Shown: positions 1-6,525, counted from the first letter of the stretch. The stretch is 10,402 bases of DNA from Bifidobacterium breve (GCA_945885645.1 CAMCYV010000034.1:1-10402); one strand, 5' to 3'. Numbers and translations are program-made. Notes: generated by a model not told the origin, from the sequence alone.

Positions 1-177
1 GACCGTGATCTCCTGATCGATCAGGAGTTGCTGGGTTCCCGTAATTTCAACGCTGGTCGGCACGTCAGGTGAAGTGGCTTCCGGGTCACCCCCTCCACCA
101 CATGCACTCACTAGAGTTCCCACTAGCGCAAATGCGATTAGTCCCCGTGCAGTTGGTCCACATTTTGATAACAACAC
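1..177 (-). CDS. N-terminus of a secreted lipoprotein (partial, runs off the left edge)
   Basis: Fifty-nine codons are visible, starting at a GTG at 177-175 and continuing past base 1. The predicted start is MLLSKCGPTARGL, followed by a hydrophobic stretch (residues 12-23) and a lipobox V-S-A-C with the acylated cysteine at residue 26. A glycine run (GGGG) and an acidic, Pro/Ser/Thr-rich linker follow, the usual look of an actinobacterial lipoprotein exported by Sec and modified by Lgt/LspA. An in-frame TAG just upstream leaves only this GTG or the next TTG as start. GTG is preferred because a TAGGTT hexamer lies exactly six bases before it. The mature domain is out of view, so no function can be assigned. 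It diverges from the YczE-like gene with only 40 bp between the two start codons. Confidence 0.75.
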   Translation of the reverse strand, partial: MLLSKCGPTARGLIAFALVGTLVSACGGGGDPEATSPDVPTSVEITGTQQLLIDQEITV

Positions 178-183
178 GGTAAC

Positions 184-189
184 AACCTA
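184..189 (-). promoter_or_regulatory. -10 hexamer for leaderless transcription of the lipoprotein
   Basis: TAGGTT on the minus strand matches TANNNT and is followed by six bases and then the GTG at 177. No Shine-Dalgarno sequence is visible. This is the arrangement expected if transcription starts on the first base of the start codon. The -35 region is not clear. Confidence 0.55.
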
Positions 190-217
190 ACCCAACCGAG
201 GAGTTCTCGAACAAAAA

Positions 218-922
218 ATGGCATTTTTACCAGGTTTCCTCACCCCCTCGCGGAGCGTGCCGGTCACGCGTTGGCGCTCAGAATCACGTTGGAGTTCCAA
301 GCCGAGCACCCTGGCGATTATCATAATTGGCTTGTGGATTTTCGGCACCGGTGAGGCACTTTTAATCATCGCAGATCTTGGTGTTGGTCCCTGGACCGTT
401 TTCGCCCAAGGCCTCAATGTCAAAACAGGGCTAGGTATTGGAGTAACCACATTTGTCATTAGCGTTGTAGTTCTTTTGGCCTGGATTCCGCTGAAGGAAC
501 GTCCTGGACTTGGCACGATTGCCAATGCGATCGTGATTGCGACGGCGCTTCAAGTTATGAGTACGATCTTGCCGCACCCAACGAATACATTTGTGAGATT
601 CATCGTTGTCATCGCTGGAATCGCTTGTGTGGGAATTGGCAGCGGGTTGTACCTCACCACCAATTTGGGACCGGGACCACGTGACGGCATGATGACCGGA
701 ATTCATTTTCGCACTGGGTGGCCGGTAGCCCGAGTGCGATTGGGAATTGAAGTGGGCGCCTTAGCCATTGGCTGGTTCCTTGGTGGAACAGTGGGAACTG
801 GAACAGTTCTTTTCGCCGTACTGGTAGGTCCCTTTGTTGCCTATGGCCTCAAAGCTGTTAGTGTTCTTGCAGGGGCAAAAACAGTAATCGAAACTGATGA
901 GGAACCAGAACTGGATGCCTAA
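218..922 (+). CDS. YczE/YitT-like integral membrane protein
   Basis: This 234-residue polytopic membrane protein resembles the YczE-type family (COG2364), whose biochemical role is poorly known. Hydrophobic segments lie at about residues 31-51, 72-91, 99-118, 126-146 and 175-217 (probably two helices). The family hallmark appears twice: A-D-L-G-V-G-P-W at 52-59 and T-N-L-G-P-G-P-R-D-G at 148-157. Each copy follows a helix rich in small residues, which suggests an internal duplication of a half-protein. The first 28 residues are polar and arginine-rich, and the C-terminal tail is acidic (TDEEPELDA). The ATG at 218 is the only reasonable start; GAGGAG at 198-203 lies 14 bases upstream, longer than usual, so the start is slightly uncertain. 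The gene diverges from the lipoprotein and converges on katG. Its substrate, if it is a transporter, cannot be read from the sequence. Confidence 0.75.
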   Translation: MAFLPGFLTPSRSVPVTRWRSESRWSSKPSTLAIIIIGLWIFGTGEALLIIADLGVGPWTVFAQGLNVKTGLGIGVTTFVISVVVLLAWIPLKERPGLGTIANAIVIATALQVMSTILPHPTNTFVRFIVVIAGIACVGIGSGLYLTTNLGPGPRDGMMTGIHFRTGWPVARVRLGIEVGALAIGWFLGGTVGTGTVLFAVLVGPFVAYGLKAVSVLAGAKTVIETDEEPELDA

Positions 923-939
923 CGGCGAATCCCTTCAGG

Positions 940-984
940 AAAAAAGTTGGGTGCTGCGAGTTACTCACCCACAGCACCCAACTT
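940..984 (-). terminator. Intrinsic terminator at the end of katG
   Basis: A perfect 13-bp inverted repeat (AAGTTGGGTGCTG at 944-956, CAGCACCCAACTT at 972-984) has a 15-nt loop. Read on the minus strand, the hairpin is followed by a run of six T (940-945, overlapping the stem foot), so it fits katG, whose stop codon is 33 bases upstream. On the plus strand the hairpin is followed by TATAAAG rather than a T run. It may still help stop the converging yczE-like transcript, which ends at 922. Confidence 0.8.
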
Positions 985-1016
985 ATAAAGCTCACCAACT
1001 TAATGGCGTGAACTGT

Positions 1017-3200
1017 TTACGCTAGATCAAAGCGATCGAGCATCATGACCTTGTTCCAAGCGGAGACGAAGTCGCACACGAACTTGCCCTGTGCATCATT
1101 TCCTGCGTAAACCTCAGCAATTGCACGCAGCTGGGAGTTTGAACCAAAGACGAGGTCAACCCGGCTGGCCATCCATGTGAGTTCACCGGTTGCCCGATCA
1201 GTTCCTTCGAAAAGCTCGGCGCCATCAGTGTCTGCTGAGACCGGCTTCCACTTCGTTGACATGCTGGTTACGTTGATGAAGAAGTCGTTGGTCAACGCTT
1301 CTTTCTTGCCCGTGAAAACGCCAACCTGTGAACCGTCAAAGTTCGCGTTCATGGCACGCATGCCGGCGACGAGCACCGACATTTCAGGCGCACTGAGTGT
1401 GAGCAGATTTGCTTTGTCAACGAGCAACTTCTCAGCTGGGCGCTCCAAGCCCTTGCCCAGGTAGTTGCGGAAGCCGTCAGCAACCGGCTCGAGAACTGAG
1501 AATGACTCAATGTCTGTCATTTCCTGGGTAGCGTCGGTGCGGCCTGGCGTGAAAGGAACCGTAACGGTTTCACCGGCATTGCTGGCAGCTTTTTCAACTC
1601 CTACGCAACCGGCAAGAACGATTAGGTCAGCCATCGAGACCTTCTTCGCGCCCTTGTTAAATTCACTGGCTATTCCTTCAAGCGTTCCCAACACCTTGGA
1701 GAGTTGGGCTGGGTTGTTGACCGCCCAATCACGCTGTGGTTCCAGGCGAATCCGGGCACCATTTGCACCACCTCGCTTGTCGGTTCCACGGAATGTTGAT
1801 GCCGAAGCCCATGCGGTTGACACGAGTTCAGAAACACTCAACCCGCTGGCCGCTACCTTGGCTTTTAGCGCGGCAACGTCTGCCTCGTCGATGAGTGCAC
1901 CTTCAACTGCGGGAACCGGGTCCTGCCAGATGAAGATCTCGCTGGGGACTTCCGAGCCAACGTAACGGCTAATTGGTCCCATGTCGCGGTGGGTTAGTTT
2001 GAACCACGCCTTTGCGAAAGCATCAGCCAATTCGGCTGGGTTCTCGTGGAAGTGACGAGAGATTTTTTCGTAGATTGGATCAACCCGCAAGGCCATATCG
2101 GCCGTGGTCATCATGGGTGCATGACGCTTATTTGGGTTGTGGGCGTCGGGGACATCTTCCGAGCCGGCACCACCTTTTGGTGTCCACTGCTGGGCACCAG
2201 CCGGGCTGTGGGTGAGTTCCCATTCATGACCGAACAGGGTGTCGAAGTAACTGTTGTCCCACGCGGTTGGCGTTGGCGTCCATGCGCCTTCGATACCACT
2301 TGAAATTGTGTATTCCCCATTGCCCGTTCCGAATGAGCTGTTCCAACCCAGACCGACTTCTTGCAGTGGGGCACCTTCAGGTTCCACGCCCACGTACTTG
2401 CTGGGATCTGCAGCGCCGTGGGCTTTGCCGAATGTGTGTCCACCCGCAACGAGGGCAACTGTTTCGTAGTCGTTCATTGCCATGCGAGCGAAGGTTTCAC
2501 GGATATCGCGTGCGGATCCCATCGCGTCTGCTACGCCGTTGGGGCCTTCAGGGTTGACGTAAATCAGGCCCATCTGGACTGCGGCAAGGGGATTTTCCAA
2601 TTCACGATCACCGGTATAACGGTTGTCAGCCAACCACTCATGCTCTGAACCCCAATAGGTTTCATCGGGTTGGAACACGTCAGCGCGACCGCCAGCGAAT
2701 CCAAATGTGTCAAAGCCCATTGACTCAAGGGCGACGTTACCGGTCAGGATGAATAGATCCGCCCAGGAAAGATTCTTGCCGTACTTTTGCTTGACCGGCC
2801 ACAGCAGCCGACGGGCTTTGTCCAAGTTGACGTTGTCGGGCCAGCTGTTCAAAGGTGCGAAGCGCTGCATTCCGTTTCCGCCGCCACCGCGTCCGTCACT
2901 GGTGCGATAGGTACCGGCTGAATGCCATGCCATCCGAATAAAGAATGGACCGTAGTGGCCGTAGTCGGCTGGCCACCATTCTTGGGAATCGGTCATGACC
3001 TTGGTGAGGTCTGCCTTAACTTCAGCAAGATCCAGAGTTGCGAACGCCTTCGCGTAGTCAAAGTCTTCACCCATCGGATTACCCGATGGTGGGTTTTGAT
3101 CAAGGACGCGCAGGTTCAGTTGATTGGGCCACCAGTCATCATTCTGGGTTCCGCCGACGCCTACTCCGTGAAATACTGGACATTGTGCTTCAGTGCTCAT
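1017..3200 (-). CDS. katG: Bifunctional catalase-peroxidase KatG
   Basis: This is a full-length 727-residue class I haem peroxidase that removes H2O2 by catalase and peroxidase activities. The N-terminal catalytic domain shows the distal triad R89, W92 and H93 (in R-M-A-W-H-S-A-G-T-Y). The proximal haem ligand is H255 in G-G-H-T-F-G-K-A-H-G. The residues of the Met-Tyr-Trp adduct needed for catalase activity are all present: W92, Y214 (in L-I-Y-V-N-P-E-G-P-N-G) and M240 (in F-A-R-M-A-M-N-D). Each is offset by 15 from W107, Y229, M255 and H270 of the M. tuberculosis enzyme. D368 is probably the proximal-side aspartate. The degenerate C-terminal domain begins around 430. The chosen ATG (protein starts MSTEAQCPVFHG) has GAAGGA nine bases upstream; a longer reading to 3284 would run into the oxyR promoter. 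It diverges from oxyR, its likely activator, and appears monocistronic. Confidence 0.97.
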   Translation of the reverse strand: MSTEAQCPVFHGVGVGGTQNDDWWPNQLNLRVLDQNPPSGNPMGEDFDYAKAFATLDLAEVKADLTKVMTDSQEWWPADYGHYGPFFIRMAWHSAGTYRTSDGRGGGGNGMQRFAPLNSWPDNVNLDKARRLLWPVKQKYGKNLSWADLFILTGNVALESMGFDTFGFAGGRADVFQPDETYWGSEHEWLADNRYTGDRELENPLAAVQMGLIYVNPEGPNGVADAMGSARDIRETFARMAMNDYETVALVAGGHTFGKAHGAADPSKYVGVEPEGAPLQEVGLGWNSSFGTGNGEYTISSGIEGAWTPTPTAWDNSYFDTLFGHEWELTHSPAGAQQWTPKGGAGSEDVPDAHNPNKRHAPMMTTADMALRVDPIYEKISRHFHENPAELADAFAKAWFKLTHRDMGPISRYVGSEVPSEIFIWQDPVPAVEGALIDEADVAALKAKVAASGLSVSELVSTAWASASTFRGTDKRGGANGARIRLEPQRDWAVNNPAQLSKVLGTLEGIASEFNKGAKKVSMADLIVLAGCVGVEKAASNAGETVTVPFTPGRTDATQEMTDIESFSVLEPVADGFRNYLGKGLERPAEKLLVDKANLLTLSAPEMSVLVAGMRAMNANFDGSQVGVFTGKKEALTNDFFINVTSMSTKWKPVSADTDGAELFEGTDRATGELTWMASRVDLVFGSNSQLRAIAEVYAGNDAQGKFVCDFVSAWNKVMMLDRFDLA

Positions 3201-3209
3201 AAGAACTAT

Positions 3210-3215
3210 TCCTTC
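3210..3215 (-). promoter_or_regulatory. Ribosome binding site of katG
   Basis: GAAGGA on the minus strand lies nine bases before the ATG at 3200. It fixes the katG start at MSTEAQ rather than the in-frame ATG at 3284. It also shows that katG, unlike its divergent neighbour oxyR, is translated from a leadered mRNA. Confidence 0.8.
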
Positions 3216-3255
3216 TGCCGTGGGATACCTACATTCTCGCTCAAAAACTGCCATA

Positions 3256-3261
3256 AGTCTA
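3256..3261 (-). promoter_or_regulatory. Candidate -10 element of katG
   Basis: TAGACT on the minus strand matches TANNNT. It would place the katG transcription start near 3249 and give a 5' leader of about 50 bases. The CATAA/TTATG cluster at 3274-3298 would then lie just upstream, over the -35 region, where an OxyR tetramer would be expected to activate. No good -35 hexamer is visible, which is common for activator-dependent promoters. This is inferred from position only. Confidence 0.4.
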
Positions 3262-3283
3262 ATGAATAAAACTTTATGTAGCA

Positions 3284-3289
3284 TAATCT
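3284..3289 (+). promoter_or_regulatory. -10 hexamer for leaderless transcription of oxyR
   Basis: TAATCT is followed by six bases (GACGTT) and then the oxyR ATG at 3296. No Shine-Dalgarno sequence is present. The hexamer overlaps a CATAA half-site (3282-3286), so a regulator bound there would block the promoter, consistent with negative autoregulation. Confidence 0.6.
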
Positions 3290-3295
3290 GACGTT

Positions 3296-4219
3296 ATGGA
3301 CTTTGATCGACGAAAATGGCACCCCACCTACCCGCAGCTTCGAGCATTTGTTGCCGTGACCCAGGAGGGAAGTTTTGGCGCCGCCGCCAACCTCCTAGGA
3401 ATTAGCCAGCCTGCGGTCAGTGTCCAAATCCGAGATTTGGAAGCCGCACTTGGTTTCCCACTATTGCAGCGGGGATCCCGCGGTGTTGAACTGACCTCGG
3501 TGGGTGCCGGGCTTATCCCGTTTGCCCGCCGCGCACTCGAGGCCCTCGCAGATTTCACCACTGCAGCAGCCCCGCACGGAGTTGACTCGGTTCTTCGGCT
3601 GGGCGCTATCCCTACGCTGGCACCGTATTTGTTACCGAAAATAGTTGCCGGATTGGGCAACAAGATCTCCTTGCAACTTTCGGAACAGCGCACAGATGTT
3701 CTCGTTAACTCATTGCGTGATCACTCAATTGACCTAGCCCTACTGGCGCTGCCGATTGCCAACACCGACATCGAAACCATGGAGCTCTTCACCGACACAT
3801 TTCACCTAGCGGTTCCTGTAAATCATCCTTGGGCAGGGGCAACCGGGGTCGATCTCGGTGACGTTAATGAATTCCCTGTCCTCTTAATTGAAGATGGTCA
3901 TTGCTTACGCGGGCAAGCAGAAGAGATCTGCGCCAACGCAAAGATCTCGAACACTTACGACGTTGGCGCGGCCGGCCTGGCCACGGTTTGTCAGATGGTG
4001 GCCGCCGGAAACGGAGTAACGCTACTCCCGGAATGCGCGGTTGAACTGGAAGCGAGAACTGGCACTGGCATTGCGACTGCACAGATCGCCGACCCGCAAC
4101 CATTTCGCACGATTGGACTAGCCTGGAGTAAAAATGCGGTTCAAAAGGACAGGCTGCTCGAACTCTCTACCAGTATTAAACAATTACTCATGCCGATCGT
4201 TTCCTCTGTCACTAAGTAA
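3296..4219 (+). CDS. oxyR: OxyR-type LysR-family peroxide sensor and regulator
   Basis: This 307-residue LysR-family transcription factor has an N-terminal winged helix-turn-helix (about residues 12-72, with G-S-F-G-A-A-A-N-L-L-G-I-S-Q-P-A-V-S-V-Q-I) and a C-terminal LysR_substrate domain (about 97-295). The OxyR-specific feature is G-H-C-L-R-G-Q-A-E-E-I-C at 201-212. C203 and C212 are nine residues apart, like C199 and C208 of the E. coli protein, which form the disulfide that switches OxyR on with H2O2. Both redox cysteines are therefore kept, unlike the decayed oxyR of M. tuberculosis. Divergent placement against katG, with a shared operator-like region, supports peroxide control of katG. 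The start is set by the six-base distance from the -10 hexamer. A small membrane-protein gene follows nine bases after the stop. Confidence 0.93.
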   Translation: MDFDRRKWHPTYPQLRAFVAVTQEGSFGAAANLLGISQPAVSVQIRDLEAALGFPLLQRGSRGVELTSVGAGLIPFARRALEALADFTTAAAPHGVDSVLRLGAIPTLAPYLLPKIVAGLGNKISLQLSEQRTDVLVNSLRDHSIDLALLALPIANTDIETMELFTDTFHLAVPVNHPWAGATGVDLGDVNEFPVLLIEDGHCLRGQAEEICANAKISNTYDVGAAGLATVCQMVAAGNGVTLLPECAVELEARTGTGIATAQIADPQPFRTIGLAWSKNAVQKDRLLELSTSIKQLLMPIVSSVTK

Positions 4220-4222
4220 GAT
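4217..4222 (+). promoter_or_regulatory. -10 hexamer for leaderless transcription of the small membrane protein
   Basis: TAAGAT overlaps the oxyR stop codon TAA and is followed by six bases (GTTCAT) and then the ATG at 4229. The small gene may therefore have its own promoter despite lying nine bases behind oxyR. Readthrough from oxyR is also possible. Confidence 0.45.
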
Positions 4223-4228
4223 GTTCAT

Positions 4229-4465
4229 ATGGATCCGGAAGATCAAAAACCCCAAAGTGATTTCAAGTTTCGAGAATTGCGTAAACTACGTTTCTCGGCA
4301 ACACTACAAATTTTCGCTGCGATTTTTTTCGCTGGCGCTGCATTCATCATCGGGTCAGCCCAAGGCTGGGGAGTTATGTCCGCGGTCTTTATCGCACTAG
4401 CTACCGCCAATATTGTCTTCTTCATTTTTATTCGCAAAGCAATGAAGTCACTTTCGCAGAATTAA
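4229..4465 (+). CDS. Small two-helix membrane protein of unknown function
   Basis: This 78-residue protein has a charged N-terminus (MDPEDQKPQSDFKFRELRKL), a first hydrophobic helix at about residues 24-44 and a second at about 48-67. It ends in a short basic tail (RKAMKSLSQN). Charge placement suggests both ends in the cytoplasm with a hairpin through the membrane. I do not recognise the family. It sits directly behind oxyR with its own candidate leaderless promoter. It converges on the EamA-type transporter gene with only six bases between the two stop codons. A link to peroxide stress is possible from position but not shown. It is considered real because the reading frame is fully open between oxyR and the next gene, has coherent membrane topology and has a well-placed start signal. 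Confidence 0.7.
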   Translation: MDPEDQKPQSDFKFRELRKLRFSATLQIFAAIFFAGAAFIIGSAQGWGVMSAVFIALATANIVFFIFIRKAMKSLSQN

Positions 4466-4471
4466 GTCAAG

Positions 4472-5311
4472 CTACGAGTTAAACGCAAGCAGTACTGCAG
4501 CGCCGAGAGCCAGCACCACGCCCACGCTCTGCACTCGATTCATGCGCTCCTTGATCACAACACGAGCAAGCACAACCGTCGCCGCAGGGTATAGCGAACC
4601 GAGAACAGCGACAATGGAGAGTAGCCCTCGCTGACTTGCCAATTGAAAGAGGCCGTTTGCGGTCGAGTCAAGGACTCCCGTGATTATTGCCAACTTCCAC
4701 GGGAAAGTTGACTTATCAAATGATCGTACGACGACCACCAGGAACGTGATCATGATCACGGTAGAAAACCAGCGACCCAATGTTGCAACCCACACACCGG
4801 AGTCAGCGGGGGCCAAACCAATAATGGTGAGATAAACACCAATTGCGAATCCAGATGCGATCGCATACCCGATTGCCGAGATTGGTGTCTTTCCGTGGAG
4901 GTGGGCCGACTCGCGACTCACCAAAACTACGGCGATTACCGCAAATCCCATTCCAACGAATGCAGATGCTGATGGCTGTTCACCTCGAAACAAACCAACA
5001 ACGACAGGAACTGCGCCACTCATCACCGCGGTTATGGGTGCAACAACCCCCATTTGACCCTGAACCATTGCGACATAGAGCAAGGAAACCGCGGTCACTC
5101 CAGCTGCACCCGCGAGCATCGAGATACCGATCAGCTCGGTACTCAGTGTTCCGGGAACGACAAAGATCGCTAGGAAAGTGATAGCGACGGCGCCCGATGG
5201 ATAGGTCACAGCCAAAACTCGAGCTGTCCCAACTCGCCTAGCGGCCAATCCACCGAGAAAGTCGGCTACACCCCACGACAAACTAGAGAGAAGTGCAAGC
5301 AGCGCTACCAC
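4472..5311 (-). CDS. EamA-family (drug/metabolite transporter superfamily) permease
   Basis: This 279-residue protein is almost entirely hydrophobic and has about ten predicted helices arranged as two EamA repeats. Repeat one ends around residue 130, with A-P-I-T-A-V-M-S-G-A-V-P-V-V-V-G-L followed by the short R-G-E-Q-P turn. Repeat two has the matching pattern L-S-I-V-A-V-L-G-S-L-Y-P-A-A-T-V-V-L-A-R near 231-250, then K-E-R and a final helix. EamA/RhaT-type proteins export or import small metabolites by secondary transport; the substrate cannot be predicted. The start is a GTG at 5311-5309, supported by GAAGG nine bases upstream. It lies 39 bases downstream of the broken MFS transporter gene on the same strand and may have been transcribed with it. 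Confidence 0.88.
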   Translation of the reverse strand: MVALLALLSSLSWGVADFLGGLAARRVGTARVLAVTYPSGAVAITFLAIFVVPGTLSTELIGISMLAGAAGVTAVSLLYVAMVQGQMGVVAPITAVMSGAVPVVVGLFRGEQPSASAFVGMGFAVIAVVLVSRESAHLHGKTPISAIGYAIASGFAIGVYLTIIGLAPADSGVWVATLGRWFSTVIMITFLVVVVRSFDKSTFPWKLAIITGVLDSTANGLFQLASQRGLLSIVAVLGSLYPAATVVLARVVIKERMNRVQSVGVVLALGAAVLLAFNS

Positions 5312-5320
5312 GCGGACCTA

Positions 5321-5325
5321 CCTTC
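5321..5325 (-). promoter_or_regulatory. Ribosome binding site of the EamA-type gene
   Basis: GAAGG on the minus strand lies nine bases before a GTG start at 5311. It decides this GTG start. No TANNNT hexamer occupies the leaderless position here, so the gene is probably read from a leadered or polycistronic mRNA. Confidence 0.7.
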
Positions 5326-5350
5326 ATAGTCAGTCAAAATTTCCACTCAA

Positions 5351-5831
5351 TTAAATATGAACTGCTGCAGCCGAGTCCCCCGCGGCCATGTCCTTTTTAG
5401 AAACACGAACCAAAACCACCCAGATGATTCCAGCCACCGCCAAGATTCCTGCACCCCACATGAACGCATCGACATAGCCTTCAACTTGGGCATTTGGATC
5501 AAATGGATCCACATTGTTTGCAATCACGTACGCGGCTGTTGCACTCGTAGCTATCGTGTTCAAAATGCAATACCTATTGACCCACCAATTTGCTGGCTGG
5601 TGTTCAACACGGCTGATGCAACACCTGCGTCGTGGTTTCTAACTGCAAACAGTGCCGTTGCCGGTAGCGGTACGAAGATCAATCCCATCCCGAGGCTAAT
5701 AATGATGAGTGCCGGCAAGATATTTGGCCAGTAGGAACTTGCGGCACCCAATTGTGTCAGCAACAGCATTCCTGCAAGAGATCAGAATTGTCAGCAGACT
5801 TGTCAAACTGTGAGGGAGGCGCAGTGCTCAC
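5351..5831 (-). pseudogene. Internally deleted, frameshifted MFS (DHA2/EmrB-QacA type) transporter
   Basis: Three pieces in three frames belong to one ancestral gene. Piece one is a start with AAGGAG six bases before a GTG at 5831 and a plausible N-terminus (MSTAPPSQFDKSADNSDL). Piece two, from about 5781 to 5560 in another frame, reads as late transmembrane segments of a 14-helix transporter, including L-G-M-G-L-I-F-V-P-L and V-L-N-T-S-Q-Q-I-G-G-S-I-G. Piece three, from 5563 to 5351, continues L-N-T-I-A-T-S-A-T-A-A-Y-V and ends after a last helix with a basic tail. One missing base in an A run at 5562-5565 explains the second frame change: an extra base restores G-I-A-F-L-N-T. Family members are usually about 450-550 residues and only some 160 codons remain, so most of the gene was deleted. 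Any product would be non-functional. Confidence 0.8.
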
Positions 5832-5837
5832 GCATTT

Positions 5838-5843
5838 CTCCTT
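5838..5843 (-). promoter_or_regulatory. Surviving ribosome binding site of the MFS remnant
   Basis: AAGGAG on the minus strand lies six bases before GTG 5831. The overlapping ATG at 5835-5833 is only two bases from the AAGGAG and opens just ten codons, so GTG is the better original start. The intact site suggests that the decay is recent. Confidence 0.65.
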
Positions 5844-5897
5844 GTAAGAGATAAATGATTGTGCACCAAGTGATGCCGACCAACTGTACTCAATAGT

Positions 5898-5933
5898 TGA
5901 GCCCTCAACCACCTTAGGGTGATCAAGGGCTCA
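5898..5933 (-). terminator. Structured hairpin at the end of the hydrolase/secreted-protein operon
   Basis: An 8-bp outer stem (TGAGCCCT at 5898-5905 with AGGGCTCA at 5926-5933) encloses a symmetric 4x4 internal loop and an inner stem CACC-TTAG-GGTG (5910-5921). On the minus strand the outer arm includes the TGA stop codon (5933-5931) of the secreted protein. No T run follows in that direction, so it may be a weak or factor-dependent terminator, or a 3'-end stabilising structure. Confidence 0.5.
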
Positions 5934-6521
5934 TTTGTTAATCTTCCATGGCCCAATAGCCCAGATGGAAATGTATTTCGTTCCACGGGGCAAAGTGATC
6001 TTCTTTTTTAGGCTCCCACTCGAATTCACTACAGGAAATCCGCTCATTCCTTTTGCAGAGATGGGGAAAACCACAACATCTGCATTTCCTTGGTAGGTGA
6101 ATGTCCGCGAACTATCACTCTTTGTAGCTTTGGGAAGTTGGATTACCGTAGGAACAATTCCAGATGTTTCCTTGGGGGCGCTGGTTAAGGGCAGTACTTC
6201 TAAAGTCCACTGATCCGGTGCCGCAATTTTTGCACCAATGAGTGGGGACGAATGCTTCTCTGCAAAGACACTCCCCGTCAGAGGTGCACTGCCTTCGAGC
6301 CAAGGAGTTGGCCTTTTGTCCTTGATAAAAACTGGGGTCATAACCACGGGGCCCGATCCCGTAAATGTGAATTGAATAATCACTGATTTACTTACCGAAC
6401 CCAGATCAACTACCCCATTACCCGAGCCCTGGAGAGCCGGCGCGGCCGAAACTGTGGGGACACAGACGATGCTGCCAAGTACTGCCGTCATGGCAATTCT
6501 CAGAGCGAAGCGGATGCGCAT
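5931..6521 (-). CDS. Secreted protein of two degenerate repeats, function unknown
   Basis: This 196-residue protein has a Sec signal peptide: basic MRIRFALR, a hydrophobic core at about 9-21, and a V-S-A-A-P cleavage region near residue 26. The mature part is rich in Ser, Gly, Val and Pro, with alternating hydrophobic residues suggesting beta strands. Two halves look related. Half one (about 34-110) has F-T-F-T-G-S-G-P-V-V-M-T-P-V and ends P-D-Q-W-T-L-E-V. Half two (about 139-196) has F-T-Y-Q-G-N-A-D-V-V-V-F-P-I and ends I-G-P-W-K-I-N-K. This suggests a tandem beta-sandwich domain of a kind I associate with actinobacterial exported proteins, but I cannot name the family. It begins four bases after the stop of the Abhydrolase_9 gene with little Shine-Dalgarno signal (AAGAAG), so translation is probably coupled to that gene. 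Confidence 0.78.
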   Translation of the reverse strand: MRIRFALRIAMTAVLGSIVCVPTVSAAPALQGSGNGVVDLGSVSKSVIIQFTFTGSGPVVMTPVFIKDKRPTPWLEGSAPLTGSVFAEKHSSPLIGAKIAAPDQWTLEVLPLTSAPKETSGIVPTVIQLPKATKSDSSRTFTYQGNADVVVFPISAKGMSGFPVVNSSGSLKKKITLPRGTKYISIWAIGPWKINK

Positions 6522-6525
6522 CTTC

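Larger units (their letters stand above)
3252..3298. promoter_or_regulatory. Candidate OxyR operator in the katG-oxyR intergenic region
   Basis: Four copies of one 5-bp half-site occur in 47 bases with alternating orientation: CATAA (3252-3256), TTATG (3274-3278), CATAA (3282-3286) and TTATG (3294-3298). Neighbouring pairs form dyads with 17-, 3- and 7-base spacers; TTATG-tag-CATAA is the tightest. The cluster covers the oxyR -10 and start codon and lies upstream of the likely katG -10. That suits a regulator that represses its own gene and activates katG. LysR-type regulators such as OxyR bind AT-rich interrupted dyads as tetramers with several half-sites. The assignment to OxyR is inferred from location and symmetry. 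Confidence 0.5.

Noticed and set aside
1177..3269. Many open frames on the plus strand opposite katG
   Set aside because: They are shadows of the katG codons: no ribosome binding sites, no recognisable protein features, and katG is unmistakable.
3201..3284. Longer katG start at the ATG at 3284
   Set aside because: It would add 28 residues not seen in the family and place coding sequence across the oxyR promoter region. The ATG at 3200 has a good ribosome binding site.
3328..3693. Antisense open frame inside oxyR
   Set aside because: Shadow of the oxyR reading frame with no start signals and arginine/serine-rich low-information content.
4745..4760. Perfect 16-bp palindrome CGTGATCATGATCACG
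   Set aside because: It lies in a transmembrane segment of the EamA-type protein encoding V-I-M-I-T, where repeated GTG/ATC/ATG codons easily give such symmetry.
5804..5835. Ten-codon reading frame starting at ATG 5835
   Set aside because: The ATG is only two bases from AAGGAG; the GTG four bases on has proper spacing and a plausible transporter N-terminus.
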